Positions 8,957 to 20,071 of a stretch of DNA of 64,000 bases are shown one piece after another; the stretch's first letter is position 1, and each line of letters opens with the position of its first letter. The DNA comes from Streptomyces specialis (GTDB taxonomy: Bacteria; Actinomycetota; Actinomycetes; Streptomycetales; Streptomycetaceae). Position numbers and translations under genes: made by a program. The notes beneath the pieces are model-generated. The model was not told the origin of the DNA and searched no databases. It was given only the letters and a program-made list of their open reading frames with translations. The stretch spans positions 238,513 through 302,512 of the forward strand of contig NZ_LN929894.1 in assembly GCF_001493375.1 (NCBI RefSeq). The letters run 5' to 3'.

Positions 8957-9457
8957 TCAGGCGCGGGCGATCGGCGCCACCAGCGCGCCGGTGAGGCCGA
9001 TCAGCGCGGCCGGGGCGAGTTCGATCTCCAGCCCGCGGCGGCCCCCCGAGACGAAGACCGTCGGGTGACCCGTGGCCGAGGCGTCCACCACCGTGGGGAG
9101 CCGCTTGCGCTGCCCGAGCGGCGAGATGCCGCCCAGCACGTAGCCGGTGGCGCGTTCGGCCGCCGCCGGGTCGGCCATCGCCGCCCGCTTCCCGCCGACC
9201 GCGGCGGCCAGCGCCTTCAGACCGAGCGAGGCCGCGACCGGCACCACCGCCACCGTCCACGCGCCGTCCACCTCCGCCACCAGCGTCTTGAACACACGGC
9301 CCGGGTCGGCGCCCAGCGCCCGGGCCGCCTCCTCGCCCCACGACGGGGCGGCCGGATCGTGCGCGTACGCGTGGAGGGTGAACGCCACCCCGGCACGGGT
9401 CGCCGCCACGGTCGCGGGCGTTCCGCCGGCCGTGGTGCCCCGCTGCCTCTTCCCCAC
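8957..9457 (-). CDS. YbaK/EbsC-type aminoacyl-tRNA deacylase
   Basis: 166 aa, YbaK/ProX fold. Enzymes of this family hydrolyse mischarged Cys-tRNA(Pro) (YbaK) or similar. Hallmarks are AYAHDP near the N-terminus, the lysine in RVFKTLVA, a long helix AASLGLKALAAAVGGK, and the signature GYVLGGISPLGQRKRLP. The GTG at 9457 is 18 nt after the stop of the upstream LON-domain gene, so the two probably form one operon. The larger open frame upstream belongs to the neighbouring gene's shadow. The ybaK assignment is to family; exact tRNA specificity is inferred. Confidence 0.88.
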   Translation of the reverse strand: MGKRQRGTTAGGTPATVAATRAGVAFTLHAYAHDPAAPSWGEEAARALGADPGRVFKTLVAEVDGAWTVAVVPVAASLGLKALAAAVGGKRAAMADPAAAERATGYVLGGISPLGQRKRLPTVVDASATGHPTVFVSGGRRGLEIELAPAALIGLTGALVAPIARA

Positions 9458-9474
9458 GCGGACGGTCCCGCCGG

Positions 9475-10242
9475 TCAGTTCAGGCTCGTCGGGCGGGTCG
9501 TGTACTCCGCGCCCGGCACCGACGGGAGCTTGCTGATCAGGGCCGTCTCCTGCCGCAGGATCCGCAGCTCCTCGGCCAGCCGCGTCGCGGTGTCCTTGGC
9601 CTGGAGCAGCCGCTGCTTGTCTCCCGTGTGGAGCATCGTCGCCGCCGCCACCAGATACGACACCACCGAAGGGTCCTCGGGCAGGTCCTGGCCGGGCGCC
9701 AGGGTGCGTTCGTTCGCGCCCGCCAGCACCTTCTGGTACGACCGGAACGCCCGCAGCACCCCGGACGCCAGCGCGCCCGCGCCCTCCCCGGCGACCTCGG
9801 GCAGCGGCTCGACCTCGGCCTTCAGATACGGGCCGCTCGCGTCCACCGACAGCAGCCGGAACCGGGTCGTCCCGGTCGCCAGCACCTCGTAGCTCTCGCC
9901 CGCCTCGCCGCCCTCGCCGGGGCCCGAACGCTCCCTGATCGTGGAGGCGTCGGCGACGCAGCCGATGGCGTGGAAGGAACGCATCGGGTCCCCGGAGGCG
10001 ACCCCGGCGCCCGGGCCCGCCTCGGTCGTCTCCGTCGGGTCCGGCAGGCCGATGCCGCTGGGCGCCACCTCGTGCCCGTCCCTGATCGCGATCACGCCGA
10101 ACGGCCGGGGACCGTCCTCCGGCAGGGCCAGCAGATCGCGCATCAGTGCCCGGTACCTGGCCTCGAAGACGTTCAGCGGCAGCACGAGCCCGGGGAACAG
10201 CACGGTGTTCAGGGGGAAGAGCGGCAGGCGCGTGGTCGTCAC
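9475..10242 (-). CDS. LON peptidase substrate-binding domain protein
   Basis: 255 aa, composed of the N-terminal substrate-recognition domain of Lon only, without ATPase or protease parts. Motifs: [13 protein letters not shown] at the start, [23 protein letters not shown], and GCVADAS in mid-protein, then a helical C-terminus with [19 protein letters not shown]. The GTG start at 10242 is divergent from hisD (92 bp apart). Such stand-alone domains are common in Streptomyces and thought to bind unfolded or client proteins, but no role is proven. Confidence 0.88.
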   Translation of the reverse strand: MTTTRLPLFPLNTVLFPGLVLPLNVFEARYRALMRDLLALPEDGPRPFGVIAIRDGHEVAPSGIGLPDPTETTEAGPGAGVASGDPMRSFHAIGCVADASTIRERSGPGEGGEAGESYEVLATGTTRFRLLSVDASGPYLKAEVEPLPEVAGEGAGALASGVLRAFRSYQKVLAGANERTLAPGQDLPEDPSVVSYLVAAATMLHTGDKQRLLQAKDTATRLAEELRILRQETALISKLPSVPGAEYTTRPTSLN

Positions 10243-10334
10243 GACCGGCCAGCCTATCGGCTGCTCTCCCGGGGCCGGGCCCGCATCGTGAAACGCGACG
10301 GCGGCCCGCCGCGCCGTTCTGCGAGACTGGTGAG

Positions 10335-11675
10335 GTGCTGAACCGAATCGATCTGCGCGGTTCGTCTCCCGCCCCCGGCGGGATCGACCGCGACCTGCTG
10401 CCCCGCGCCGAGCTCGACGTCGAGGCCGCCCTGGAGAAGGTGCGGCCCATCTGCGACGACGTGCGCCATCGCGGCACCGCGGCGCTGATCGAGTACGCGC
10501 GGCGGTTCGAGCAGGTCACCATCGAGCGCACCCGGGTCCCGGCCGAGGCGCTGACGCGGGCCCTGGCCGAGCTGGACCCGGCCGTGCGGGCCGCCCTGGA
10601 GGAGTCCATCCGCCGCGCCCGCCTCGTCCACCGCGAGCAGCGGCGCACCGACTCGACCGTGCGCGTGGTGCCCGGCGGCACCGTCACCGAGCGGTGGGTG
10701 CCCGTGGAGCGGGTCGGGCTGTACGTGCCGGGCGGGCGGGCCGTGTACCCGTCGTCCGTCGTCATGAACGTCGTCCCCGCCCAGGAGGCGGGCGTCGCCT
10801 CCCTCGCCGTCGCCTCGCCGCCGCAGAGGACCCCGGGCAACGACTGGGGCACCGGCCTGCCGCACCCCACCATCCTCGCCGCCTGCGCGCTGCTGGGCGT
10901 CGAGGAGGTGCACGCCGCGGGCGGCGCCCAGGCCGTGGCGATGTTCGCCTACGGCACCGAGGAGTGCCCGCCGGCCCGGCTGGTCACCGGCCCCGGCAAT
11001 GTGTACGTCGCGGCGGCCAAGCGGCTGCTGAAGGGCGTCATCGGCATCGACGCCGAGGCCGGGCCCACCGAGATCGCCGTCCTGGCCGACGACACCGCCG
11101 ACCCGGCGCTGATCGCCGCCGACCTCATCAGCCAGGCCGAGCACGACGTGCTGGCCGCCGCCGTCCTCGTCACGCCGTCCGTCGCGCTGGCCGACGCGGT
11201 GGACGCGGAGCTGGCGGTCCGGGTCCCGGCCGCCAAGCACCACGACCGCATCGCGGAGGCCCTGGCCGGCCGGCAGTCCGGGGTGGTGCTGGTGGACGAC
11301 CTGGACCACGGACTGGCCGTCACCGACGCGTACGCGGCCGAGCACCTGGAGATCCAGACCGCGAACGCCGCCGAGGTCGCCGCCCGGGTCCGCAACGCGG
11401 GCGCCGTGTTCATCGGCCCCTGGGCGCCGGTCTCCCTGGGCGACTACTGCGCGGGCTCCAACCACGTGCTGCCGACCGGCGGTTGTGCCTGCCACTCCTC
11501 GGGCCTGTCCGTGCAGTCCTTCCTGCGCGGCATCCACGTCGTGGACTACAGCCGCGACGCCCTGGCCGAGGTGGCGCACCATGTGGTCGCCCTCGCCGAG
11601 GCGGAGGACCTGCCCGCCCACGGCGCCGCGGTGAAGGCACGGTTCGAGACCGGAGAGGTTCCGCACAGCAAGTGA
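10335..11675 (+). CDS. hisD: Histidinol dehydrogenase
   Basis: NAD-dependent two-step oxidation of histidinol to histidine, the last steps of the pathway. 446 aa, normal for actinobacterial HisD. Motifs include [63 protein letters not shown], the zinc-site region SQAEHD (Gln and His), and [15 protein letters not shown]. First gene of the operon. The GTG at 10335 has no separate Shine-Dalgarno but a GAGACT box lies 6-7 nt before it, which fits a leaderless start. The stop overlaps the hisC start (GTGA). Confidence 0.97.
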   Translation: MLNRIDLRGSSPAPGGIDRDLLPRAELDVEAALEKVRPICDDVRHRGTAALIEYARRFEQVTIERTRVPAEALTRALAELDPAVRAALEESIRRARLVHREQRRTDSTVRVVPGGTVTERWVPVERVGLYVPGGRAVYPSSVVMNVVPAQEAGVASLAVASPPQRTPGNDWGTGLPHPTILAACALLGVEEVHAAGGAQAVAMFAYGTEECPPARLVTGPGNVYVAAAKRLLKGVIGIDAEAGPTEIAVLADDTADPALIAADLISQAEHDVLAAAVLVTPSVALADAVDAELAVRVPAAKHHDRIAEALAGRQSGVVLVDDLDHGLAVTDAYAAEHLEIQTANAAEVAARVRNAGAVFIGPWAPVSLGDYCAGSNHVLPTGGCACHSSGLSVQSFLRGIHVVDYSRDALAEVAHHVVALAEAEDLPAHGAAVKARFETGEVPHSK

Positions 11676-12790
11676 CCCGCATCGACGATCTGCCCATCCG
11701 GGACGAACTGCGCGGCAAGACCCCGTACGGCGCGCCGCAGCTCGACGTCCCCGTCCGGCTGAACACCAACGAGAACCCGTACCCCGTGCCGGACGCCCTG
11801 GTCCGGCGCATCGCGGAGCGCGTCTCGGACGCCGCCCGCACGCTCAACCGCTACCCCGACCGGGACGCGGTGGTGCTGCGCACGCAGCTCGCCGCCTACC
11901 TCTCCCGCACCGCCGGGTACCGGGTCGGCCCGACCCAGGTGTGGGCGGCCAACGGCTCCAACGAGGTGCTCCAGCAGCTCCTCCAGGCGTTCGGCGGCCC
12001 CGGGCGCACGGCGCTCGGCTTCGACCCGTCGTACTCGATGCACCCGCTCATCTCGCGCGGCACCGGCACCGGGTGGATCTCCGGGCCCCGCACCGAGGAG
12101 TTCGGCATCGACGTGGAGGCCGCGGTGGCGGCGATCCACGAGCACCACCCGGACGTGGTGTTCATCTGCTCGCCCAACAACCCGACCGGTACCGCCGTGG
12201 CGGCCGAGTCCGTTCTCGCGCTGTACGAGGCGGCGCAGGCCGCCGCGACGGGCGGGCGGGGCGCGCTGGTCGTGGTGGACGAGGCGTACGCCGAGTTCAG
12301 CCACCGGCCGTCGCTGCTGCCGCTGATCGAGGGCCGGCCGACGCTGGTCCTGACCCGGACCATGTCGAAGGCGTTCGGCGCGGCCGGGCTGCGGCTGGGG
12401 TATCTGGCCGCCGATCCGGGCGTGGTGGACGCGGTGCAACTGGTGCGCCTGCCGTACCACCTGTCCGCGATCACCCAGGCCACCGCGCACGCCGCGCTGG
12501 AGTTCGCGGATACGCTGCTGGGGTACGTCGCGGAGCTCAAGGACGAACGGGACCGGATCGTCGCCGAGCTGACGGCCCTGGGGTGCGATGTCACCGAGTC
12601 CGACGCCAACTTCGTGCAGTTCGGCCGCTTCGACGACGCGCACGACGTCTGGCGGCGGCTGCTGGACCACGGGGTGCTCGTCCGGGACAACGGCGTGCCG
12701 GGCCGTCTCCGGGTCACCACCGGGACCCGCGAGGAGAACGACGCGTTCCTGGATGCGGTACGCGCAGTGAAGAAGGAGATCGGCCAATGA
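11672..12790 (+). CDS. hisC: Histidinol-phosphate aminotransferase
   Basis: PLP-dependent transfer of an amino group from glutamate to imidazole-acetol phosphate. 372 aa. Fold-type I features: [33 protein letters not shown], the [12 protein letters not shown] loop, the [10 protein letters not shown] aspartate, and the Schiff-base lysine in [17 protein letters not shown]. It starts with GTG overlapping the hisD stop by 4 bp and ends overlapping hisB (ATGA), so translation is coupled through the operon. Confidence 0.97.
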   Translation: MTRIDDLPIRDELRGKTPYGAPQLDVPVRLNTNENPYPVPDALVRRIAERVSDAARTLNRYPDRDAVVLRTQLAAYLSRTAGYRVGPTQVWAANGSNEVLQQLLQAFGGPGRTALGFDPSYSMHPLISRGTGTGWISGPRTEEFGIDVEAAVAAIHEHHPDVVFICSPNNPTGTAVAAESVLALYEAAQAAATGGRGALVVVDEAYAEFSHRPSLLPLIEGRPTLVLTRTMSKAFGAAGLRLGYLAADPGVVDAVQLVRLPYHLSAITQATAHAALEFADTLLGYVAELKDERDRIVAELTALGCDVTESDANFVQFGRFDDAHDVWRRLLDHGVLVRDNGVPGRLRVTTGTREENDAFLDAVRAVKKEIGQ

Positions 12791-13377
12791 CCCGCGTGGG
12801 CCGCGTGACCCGCAGCACCAAGGAGACCTCGGTCGCCGTCGAGATCGGCCTCGACGGCACCGGAAAGGTCGACGTGTCGACCGGCGTCGGCTTCTTCGAC
12901 CACATGCTCGACCAGCTCGGCCGGCACGGGCTGTTCGACCTCACCGTCAAGACCGAGGGCGACCTGCACATCGACAGCCACCACACGATCGAGGACACGG
13001 CGCTCGCGCTGGGGGCCGCGTTCCGGCAGGCGCTGGGCGACAAGCGGGGGATCGTACGGTTCGCGGACGCCTCGGTGCCGCTGGACGAGTCACTGGCGCA
13101 GGTGACCGTGGACCTGTCGGGGCGGCCGTATCTGGTGCACCGCGAGCCGGAGGGCATGGCGCCGATGATCGGCGCGTACGACACGACGATGACCCGGCAC
13201 ATCCTGGAGTCGTTCGTCGCCCAGGCCCAGATCGCGCTGCACGTCCACGTGCCGTACGGGCGCAACGCGCACCACATCGTGGAGTGCCAGTTCAAGGCCC
13301 TGGCCCGCGCCCTGCGGTACGCCAGCGAGCTGGACCCGCGCCAGACGGGGATCCCGTCGACCAAGGGCGCCCTGTGA
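12787..13377 (+). CDS. hisB: Imidazoleglycerol-phosphate dehydratase
   Basis: Manganese-dependent dehydration of IGP, 196 aa, monofunctional as expected in actinobacteria (no phosphatase domain). The repeated metal-binding motifs are visible: FFDHMLDQL and [10 protein letters not shown] near the N-terminus, and [15 protein letters not shown] at the C-terminus, with the substrate-binding LDESL between. AAGGAG sits 8 nt before the ATG. Its TGA overlaps a GTG that opens an 89-codon repeat frame instead of the next conserved gene, an unusual interruption of an otherwise tightly packed operon. Confidence 0.97.
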   Translation: MTRVGRVTRSTKETSVAVEIGLDGTGKVDVSTGVGFFDHMLDQLGRHGLFDLTVKTEGDLHIDSHHTIEDTALALGAAFRQALGDKRGIVRFADASVPLDESLAQVTVDLSGRPYLVHREPEGMAPMIGAYDTTMTRHILESFVAQAQIALHVHVPYGRNAHHIVECQFKALARALRYASELDPRQTGIPSTKGAL

Positions 13378-13643
13378 GCGGCGGAGAATCTCACCGGAAG
13401 GATGCCGTGAGCGCCGCGCACGCGGCTGCCGGGGTGCGGGTGCGGGTGATGGCCGCGCGGTGCCGCGTGGGCGGAGAAGCTTACGAAAAGGATGCCGTGA
13501 GCGGCGCGCACGCGGCTGCCGGGGTGTGGGTGCGGGTGATGGCCGCGCGGTGCCGCGTGGGCGGAGAAGCTCACCGGAAGGATGCCGTGAGCGGCGCGCA
13601 CGCGGCTGCCCGGGTGCGGGTGCGGCGGGGGAGGGTGCTGTGA
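13374..13643 (+). CDS. Tandem-repeat ORF between hisB and the next his-operon gene (89 aa)
   Basis: An open frame of 89 codons starts with a GTG overlapping the hisB stop (GTGA) and ends overlapping the next gene's GTG. It is built from a 30-residue unit of the form GGEAHRKDAVSGAHAAAGVRV, so the protein has no typical domain. Each unit contains a purine-rich GGAAGG-like site five bases before an in-frame GTG, so initiation could happen in each copy. I infer that it is not a functional enzyme; it may be translated only as a spacer that keeps ribosomes coupled between hisB and the downstream genes. No homologous family is recognised. Confidence 0.5.
   Translation: MSGGESHRKDAVSAAHAAAGVRVRVMAARCRVGGEAYEKDAVSGAHAAAGVWVRVMAARCRVGGEAHRKDAVSGAHAAARVRVRRGRVL
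13380..13626 (+). repeat. 90-bp tandem repeat (about 2.75 copies) in the his operon
   Basis: Units begin at 13380, 13470 and 13560 with GGCGGAGAA and carry GATGCCGTGAGCG(C/G)CGCGC at exactly 90-bp spacing (13401, 13491, 13581). The period is a multiple of three, so reading frame is preserved. Copies differ at only a few bases (for example CTCACCGG versus CTTACGAA). The third copy loses similarity after about 13626. Confidence 0.95.
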
Positions 13644-13798
13644 CCGGGTCGGCCGCGCTGTTCTTCGCCGTGGGGCTCTTTCTTCTCGGTGGGGTGTACT
13701 CGTTCGCCAAGCAGGGGCTGCCCAGAGGAGTCGTCGTGCTTCTCGGGCTGGCCTGTGCGCTGTGTCTGCTCGCCGGAGCGCTCCGGCTGGAGGTGTGA
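13640..13798 (+). CDS. Small his-operon membrane protein (52 aa)
   Basis: Starts VTGSAALFFAVGLFLLGGVY and contains two hydrophobic helices (about 3-20 and 28-48) separated by a basic turn, SFAKQGLPRG. The GTG has GGAGG five bases upstream and overlaps the repeat frame's stop. A tiny membrane protein between hisB and hisH is a conserved feature of Streptomyces his operons (from memory). It may be a membrane anchor or a regulator; nothing in the sequence tells which. Confidence 0.75.
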   Translation: MTGSAALFFAVGLFLLGGVYSFAKQGLPRGVVVLLGLACALCLLAGALRLEV

Positions 13799-13801
13799 GC
13801 G

Positions 13802-14458
13802 GTGGGGACCGGTAAGAAGAAGGTCGTCGTCTTCGACTACGGGTTCGGCAATGTGCGGTCCGCCGAGCGGGCCGTCGCCAGGGCGGGGGCCGAGGTGGAG
13901 ATCACCCGTGATCCCGACGCGGCCATGAACGCCGACGGGCTGCTCGTGCCGGGTGTCGGCGCGTTCTCGGCCTGCATGCGGGGCATCCGTGAGGCGCGCG
14001 GCGACTGGATCGTCGGGCGGCGGCTGGCCGGCGGCCGGCCCGTGCTCGGAATCTGTGTCGGGATGCAGATCCTCTTCGCGCGCGGCATCGAGCACGGCGT
14101 GGAGACCGAGGGCCTCGACCAGTGGCCGGGCTCCGTCACGCCCCTCCAGGCCGACATCGTGCCGCACATGGGCTGGAACACGGTCGAAGTGCCCGAGGAC
14201 TCCGCGCTGTTCGCCGGGCTGCCCGCCGACACCCGGTTCTACTTCGTGCACTCCTACGCCGTGCACGACTGGGAGTTGCCGGCCGACAGCGGCGGGACGA
14301 CGACCTCGCTGGCCGTGCCCCGCGTCACGTGGTCGACGCACGGCAAGCCGTTCGTCGCCGCCGTGGAGAACGGCCCGCTGTGGGCCACGCAGTTCCACCC
14401 CGAGAAGTCCGGCGACGCCGGCGCCCGCCTCTTCACCAACTGGATCGAGACGCTCTGA
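13802..14458 (+). CDS. hisH: Imidazole glycerol phosphate synthase, glutaminase subunit
   Basis: Class-I glutamine amidotransferase, 218 aa, that releases ammonia from glutamine and passes it to HisF. The triad is visible: Cys in [11 protein letters not shown] (about residue 84), and His and Glu in TQFHPEKSG. The N-terminus [13 protein letters not shown] and the oxyanion strand [13 protein letters not shown] are typical. The GTG at 13802 follows the small membrane gene by 3 bp. It ends one base before the priA ATG. Confidence 0.97.
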   Translation: MGTGKKKVVVFDYGFGNVRSAERAVARAGAEVEITRDPDAAMNADGLLVPGVGAFSACMRGIREARGDWIVGRRLAGGRPVLGICVGMQILFARGIEHGVETEGLDQWPGSVTPLQADIVPHMGWNTVEVPEDSALFAGLPADTRFYFVHSYAVHDWELPADSGGTTTSLAVPRVTWSTHGKPFVAAVENGPLWATQFHPEKSGDAGARLFTNWIETL

Positions 14459-14459
14459 G

Positions 14460-15197
14460 ATGTCCACGCTGACCCCCACGCTGGAACTGCTGCCCGCCGT
14501 CGATGTCCGGAACGGCCAGGCCGTGCGCCTGGTGCACGGCGAGTCCGGCACCGAGACCTCCTACGGCGACCCGCTCCAGGCCGCCCTGACCTGGCAGCGC
14601 TCGGGTGCCGAGTGGCTGCATCTGGTCGATCTGGACGCCGCGTTCGGCACGGGGAACAACCGGGAGCAGATCGCGGAGGTCGTCCGCGCGATGGACATCC
14701 GGGTCGAGCTGTCCGGCGGTATCCGCGACGACGACACGCTCGCCGCCGCGCTCGCCACCGGCTGCACCCGCGTCAACCTGGGCACCGCCGCCCTGGAGTC
14801 GCCGGAGTGGGTCGCCAAGGCGATCGCCCAGTACGGCGACCGGGTGGCCGTCGGTCTCGACGTGCGGGGCACGACGCTGCGCGGCCGGGGCTGGACCCGG
14901 GACGGCGGCGATCGGTACGAGACGCTGGAGCGGCTCAACTCCGAAGGCTGCGCCCGGTATGTCGTCACCGACATCAACAAGGACGGCACGCTGCAGGGCC
15001 CCAACCTGGAGTTGCTGCGGAACGTGTGCGCCGCCACCGACCGGCCCGTGGTGGCCTCCGGCGGGGTCTCCTCGCTGGACGATCTGCGGGCGCTGTCCGG
15101 CCTGGTGGGTGAGGGCGTCGAGGGCGCGATCGTCGGGAAGGCGCTGTACGCCGGGGCGTTCACCCTGGAGCAGGCGCTGGAGGCCGTGGCCGGATGA
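14460..15197 (+). CDS. priA: Bifunctional HisA/TrpF isomerase (PriA)
   Basis: A (beta-alpha)8 barrel of 245 aa that isomerises ProFAR for histidine and, in actinobacteria, also phosphoribosyl anthranilate for tryptophan (PriA activity, established in S. coelicolor and M. tuberculosis). Seen: [16 protein letters not shown] with the catalytic Asp, [37 protein letters not shown] with the second catalytic Asp, and VVASGGVSS. No separate trpF is found in this window, which fits the dual role. It starts one base after the hisH stop and overlaps the RidA gene by 4 bp (ATGA). Confidence 0.95.
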   Translation: MSTLTPTLELLPAVDVRNGQAVRLVHGESGTETSYGDPLQAALTWQRSGAEWLHLVDLDAAFGTGNNREQIAEVVRAMDIRVELSGGIRDDDTLAAALATGCTRVNLGTAALESPEWVAKAIAQYGDRVAVGLDVRGTTLRGRGWTRDGGDRYETLERLNSEGCARYVVTDINKDGTLQGPNLELLRNVCAATDRPVVASGGVSSLDDLRALSGLVGEGVEGAIVGKALYAGAFTLEQALEAVAG

Positions 15198-15580
15198 GTG
15201 TCGAGCGCGCGCCGGACGCGAGCCCCTGGGACGAGGCCCTCGGTTCCGCACGCGCGGTCGCGGCCGGTGAACTGGTGCTGGTCGGCGGGACGTTGCCGTC
15301 CGTCGCCGGGGCCGCCGGGGGCGACCCGTACGAGCAGGCGAGGTCCGCGCTGACGGAGGCGCTGGGGGCGCTGGAGCCGTTCGGGCTCGGCGCCGACTCG
15401 GTCGTCCGCACCCGGATGTACATCAGCCACGCCCGCGACGCGGAGGACGTGGGGCGGGCCCATCACGAGTTGTTCGGGTCCGTCCGTCCGGTCACCACGC
15501 TGGTGCTGGTGGCCGGGTTCGCCGACTCGCGGGCGCTGGTGCAAGTGGAGCTGGAAGCCTATCGAGGAGCCGCGACGTGA
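15194..15580 (+). CDS. RidA family protein
   Basis: 128 aa, YjgF/YER057c/UK114 fold. Members hydrolyse reactive enamine or imine intermediates. Visible: [57 protein letters not shown] and [23 protein letters not shown]. The arginine in RTRMYI is the usual carboxylate-binding Arg region. It lies between priA and hisF with 4-bp overlaps on both sides, so it is made in step with the histidine enzymes; damage control of a pathway intermediate is a plausible but inferred role. Confidence 0.92.
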   Translation: MSVERAPDASPWDEALGSARAVAAGELVLVGGTLPSVAGAAGGDPYEQARSALTEALGALEPFGLGADSVVRTRMYISHARDAEDVGRAHHELFGSVRPVTTLVLVAGFADSRALVQVELEAYRGAAT

Positions 15581-16350
15581 GCCTCGCCGTACGAGTCATC
15601 CCCTGCCTGGACGTGGACGGCGGCCGGGTCGTCAAGGGCGTCAACTTCGAGAACCTGCGGGACGCGGGCGATCCGGTGGAGATGGCGAAGGTCTACGACG
15701 CCGAGGGCGCCGACGAGTTGACGTTCCTCGACATCACGGCGTCCTCGGGGAACCGGGAGACGACCTACGACGTGGTGCGCCGGACGGCGGAGCAGGTGTT
15801 CATACCGCTCACGGTGGGCGGTGGGGTCCGCACGGCGGAGGACGTGGACCGGCTGCTGCGCGCGGGCGCGGACAAGGTGGGCGTGAACACGGCGGCGATC
15901 GAACGTCCGGAGCTGATCCGGGAGATCGCCGAACGGTTCGGCAATCAGGTGCTGGTGCTGTCGGTCGACGCCAGACGCTGCCCCGAGGGGACGGCGGTGA
16001 CGTCTTCGGGTTTCGAGGTGACGACGCACGGCGGGCGGCGCGGTACGGGGATCGACGCGGTGGAGTGGGCGCACCGGGCGGCCGAGCTGGGCGCGGGGGA
16101 GATCCTGCTGAACTCCATGGACGCGGACGGCACCAAGGACGGGTACGACGCGGCGATGATCGCGGCGGTGCGGAAGCATGTGACGATCCCGGTGATCGCC
16201 TCGGGTGGCGCGGGGCGTCTGGAGCACTTCCCGCCGGCGATCGAGGCGGGCGCCGACGCCGTGCTGGCGGCGTCGGTCTTCCACTTCGGCGATCTGCGGA
16301 TCGGTGAGGTCAAGGCCGCGCTGCGGGAGGCGGGTCACGCCGTTCGCTGA
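15577..16350 (+). CDS. hisF: Imidazole glycerol phosphate synthase, cyclase subunit
   Basis: (Beta-alpha)8 cyclase, 257 aa, that uses HisH ammonia to form IGP and AICAR. Motifs: [18 protein letters not shown] with catalytic Asp and Lys, [45 protein letters not shown] with the second catalytic Asp, and PVIASGGAG. The GTG start overlaps the RidA stop (GTGA). It is the last gene of the operon and is followed by a long hairpin before the convergent sdhB. Confidence 0.97.
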   Translation: MSLAVRVIPCLDVDGGRVVKGVNFENLRDAGDPVEMAKVYDAEGADELTFLDITASSGNRETTYDVVRRTAEQVFIPLTVGGGVRTAEDVDRLLRAGADKVGVNTAAIERPELIREIAERFGNQVLVLSVDARRCPEGTAVTSSGFEVTTHGGRRGTGIDAVEWAHRAAELGAGEILLNSMDADGTKDGYDAAMIAAVRKHVTIPVIASGGAGRLEHFPPAIEAGADAVLAASVFHFGDLRIGEVKAALREAGHAVR

Positions 16351-16398
16351 GCGTCGGTGGCCGGGCGTGCGACGGTGTCGGGGGGCGAGGGTGGTGCA

Positions 16399-16487
16399 CG
16401 GGGGCGGTCCTCCGGCGCGGGGATCCGAGCCACTCCCCAGCGTGACCGCTGGGAGGTGTCCCCGCCGTTCCGGAGGGACCGCCCCCG
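16399..16487. terminator. Long nested hairpin between hisF and sdhB
   Basis: Outer arms of 17 and 18 nt (16399-16415 and 16470-16487) pair completely apart from one bulged C. Inside, GCGGGGA pairs with TCCCCGC, and an inner CCAGCG-TGAC-CGCTGG hairpin closes the structure. It lies between the convergent hisF and sdhB genes and probably ends transcription from both sides. The multi-tier fold is larger than an ordinary terminator. Confidence 0.75.
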
Positions 16488-16498
16488 CGTTCTGGGGG

Positions 16499-17238
16499 TT
16501 ACGCGCCCTTGCGGAGCGCCCGCAGGTACTCGCGGTTCATGGTGCTGATCGAGGAGAGCGGGATGCCCTTGGGGCAGGCCGTGGCGCACTCGCCGGTGAC
16601 CGTGCAGCCGCCGAAGCCCTCGTCGTCCATCGTGGCGACCATGTCCAGGACCCGGCTCTCGCGCTCGGGGCCGCCCTGCGGCAGGGAGTTGAGGTGGACG
16701 ATCTTGGCGGAGGTGAAGAGCATCGCCGAACCGTTGGGGCAGGCCGCCACGCAGGCGCCGCAGCCGATGCACTCGGCGTGCTCGAACGCGGTGTCGGCGG
16801 CGGCCTTGGGGACCGGTGTGGCGTGTGCCTCGGGGGCGCTGCCGGTGGGGGCGGTGACGTAGCCGCCGGAGCCGATGATGCGGTCGAACGCGGACCGGTC
16901 CACGACGAGGTCCTTGACGACGGGGAACGCGGCGGCCCGCCACGGTTCGATGTCGATGGTGTCGCCGTCGGAGAAGTGCCGCATGTGGAGCTGGCAGGTG
17001 GTGGTCCGTTCCGGGCCGTGGGCCTGGCCGTTGATGACCATGCCGCAGGCGCCGCAGATGCCCTCGCGGCAGTCGTGGTCGAACGCCACGGGCTCCTCGC
17101 CGCGCAGGATCAGCTCCTCGTTGAGGGTGTCCAGCATTTCGAGGAACGACATGTCGGGGGAGATGTCCGCGACCTCGTAGGTGGTCATCGTGCCGTCGGT
17201 GTCGGGGCCCTGCTGGCGCCAGATGCGCAGGGTGAGGT

Positions 17239-17242
<4 letters not shown>
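16499..17242 (-). CDS. sdhB: Succinate dehydrogenase / fumarate reductase iron-sulfur subunit
   Basis: 247 aa electron-transfer subunit. The [2Fe-2S] cysteines are in [15 protein letters not shown], followed later by a second Cys (TTTCQLH). The bacterial ferredoxin part has [16 protein letters not shown] and [12 protein letters not shown] for the [4Fe-4S] and [3Fe-4S] clusters. The GTG at 17242 overlaps the sdhA stop (GTGA). It couples the flavoprotein SdhA to the cytochrome b SdhC on the inner face of the membrane. Confidence 0.96.
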
Positions 17243-19199
<1,957 letters not shown>

Positions 19200-19203
<4 letters not shown>

Positions 19204-19925
19204 TTGACGATTCCGGTCATCACGCCGAAGGGGACGGAGAGGAAGCCGACGGTCAGGACGAGGGCGAGACCGTTGCCGGTGGCCCTCAGCGCGCGGTCGC
19301 GGGTGCGGCTGCCCGCGCCGAGCGTCTGGGCGGCGCTGTGGAAGCCGTGCTGGACGTGCAGGCCGACCGCGATCATCGCGACGGCGTAGATCACGTTGCC
19401 GTACCAGGTGTCGAACGTGGCGACGATGTTCTCGTACGGGTGGCCGCTCTCGCCGTTCGGGTTCACGGTGCCGGTGGTGAGGTCGAGGATGTGCCAGACG
19501 ATGAACAGGGCCAGGATCACGCCGCCCCAGCGCATGGTGCGGGTGGCGTAGGAGGCGCGGCGCCCTCGGTGCGCGTACTTCACCGGGCGGGCCGCGATGT
19601 CCAGGCGGCTGAGCTGCCAGGCGGCCAGCCCGTGGGCGAGGACCGCCGCGAGCAGGACGACACGCAGGATCCACAGGAACCACTCGTGGTGCAGCACCGG
19701 CTCGCCGAGGGTGCGCAGCCAGTGGGCGTAGCCGTTCATGTCGTCCGGGCCGAAGAAGACCTTCAGGTTCCCGATCATGTGGGCGATCAGGTAGAGGAGC
19801 ATGATCGCTCCGCTGACGGCCATCACCGTCTTCTTGCCGATCGTCGACCGCCACAGCCGGGCGGCCGTGCCGGCCGGCCGACGGTCCGTGCGGGTCGTCG
19901 TGCGGGGCCGCGTCGCCAGTGCCAT
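19200..19925 (-). CDS. sdhC: Succinate dehydrogenase cytochrome b membrane anchor
   Basis: 241 aa with five predicted helices, beginning [20 protein letters not shown], and histidines in helices placed to hold heme b ([26 protein letters not shown] and GLHVQHGFH). First gene of sdhCAB. The ATG at 19925 gives [11 protein letters not shown] and lies 7 nt after a TACCGT box, so the mRNA may be leaderless; a GTG at 19931 is an alternative. It anchors SdhAB and passes electrons to menaquinone. Confidence 0.93.
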
Positions 19926-19982
19926 GTCCACGACGGTAGGGCCGCCGGAGGAGATCGGTCCAAGACATAGCGGAGCTGATTT

Positions 19983-20001
19983 CGATAGGCTATCCCTATC
20001 G
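19983..20001. promoter_or_regulatory. LysR-type operator between sdhC and the LysR gene
   Basis: A perfect 7-bp inverted repeat, CGATAGG and CCTATCG, separated by 5 nt. Within it ATAG-N7-CTAT fits the T-N11-A dyad bound by LysR-type regulators. It lies in the divergent intergenic region 58 bp upstream of the sdhC ATG and 71 bp upstream of the regulator ATG, a good position for control of both. Confidence 0.7.
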
Positions 20002-20071
20002 TGCTGTCGCCATCGTGCCTGTCGCGCGGGCCGGGCTCCCGGCCGGCCGCGCCGCCGGAAAGGGGTTGGCC

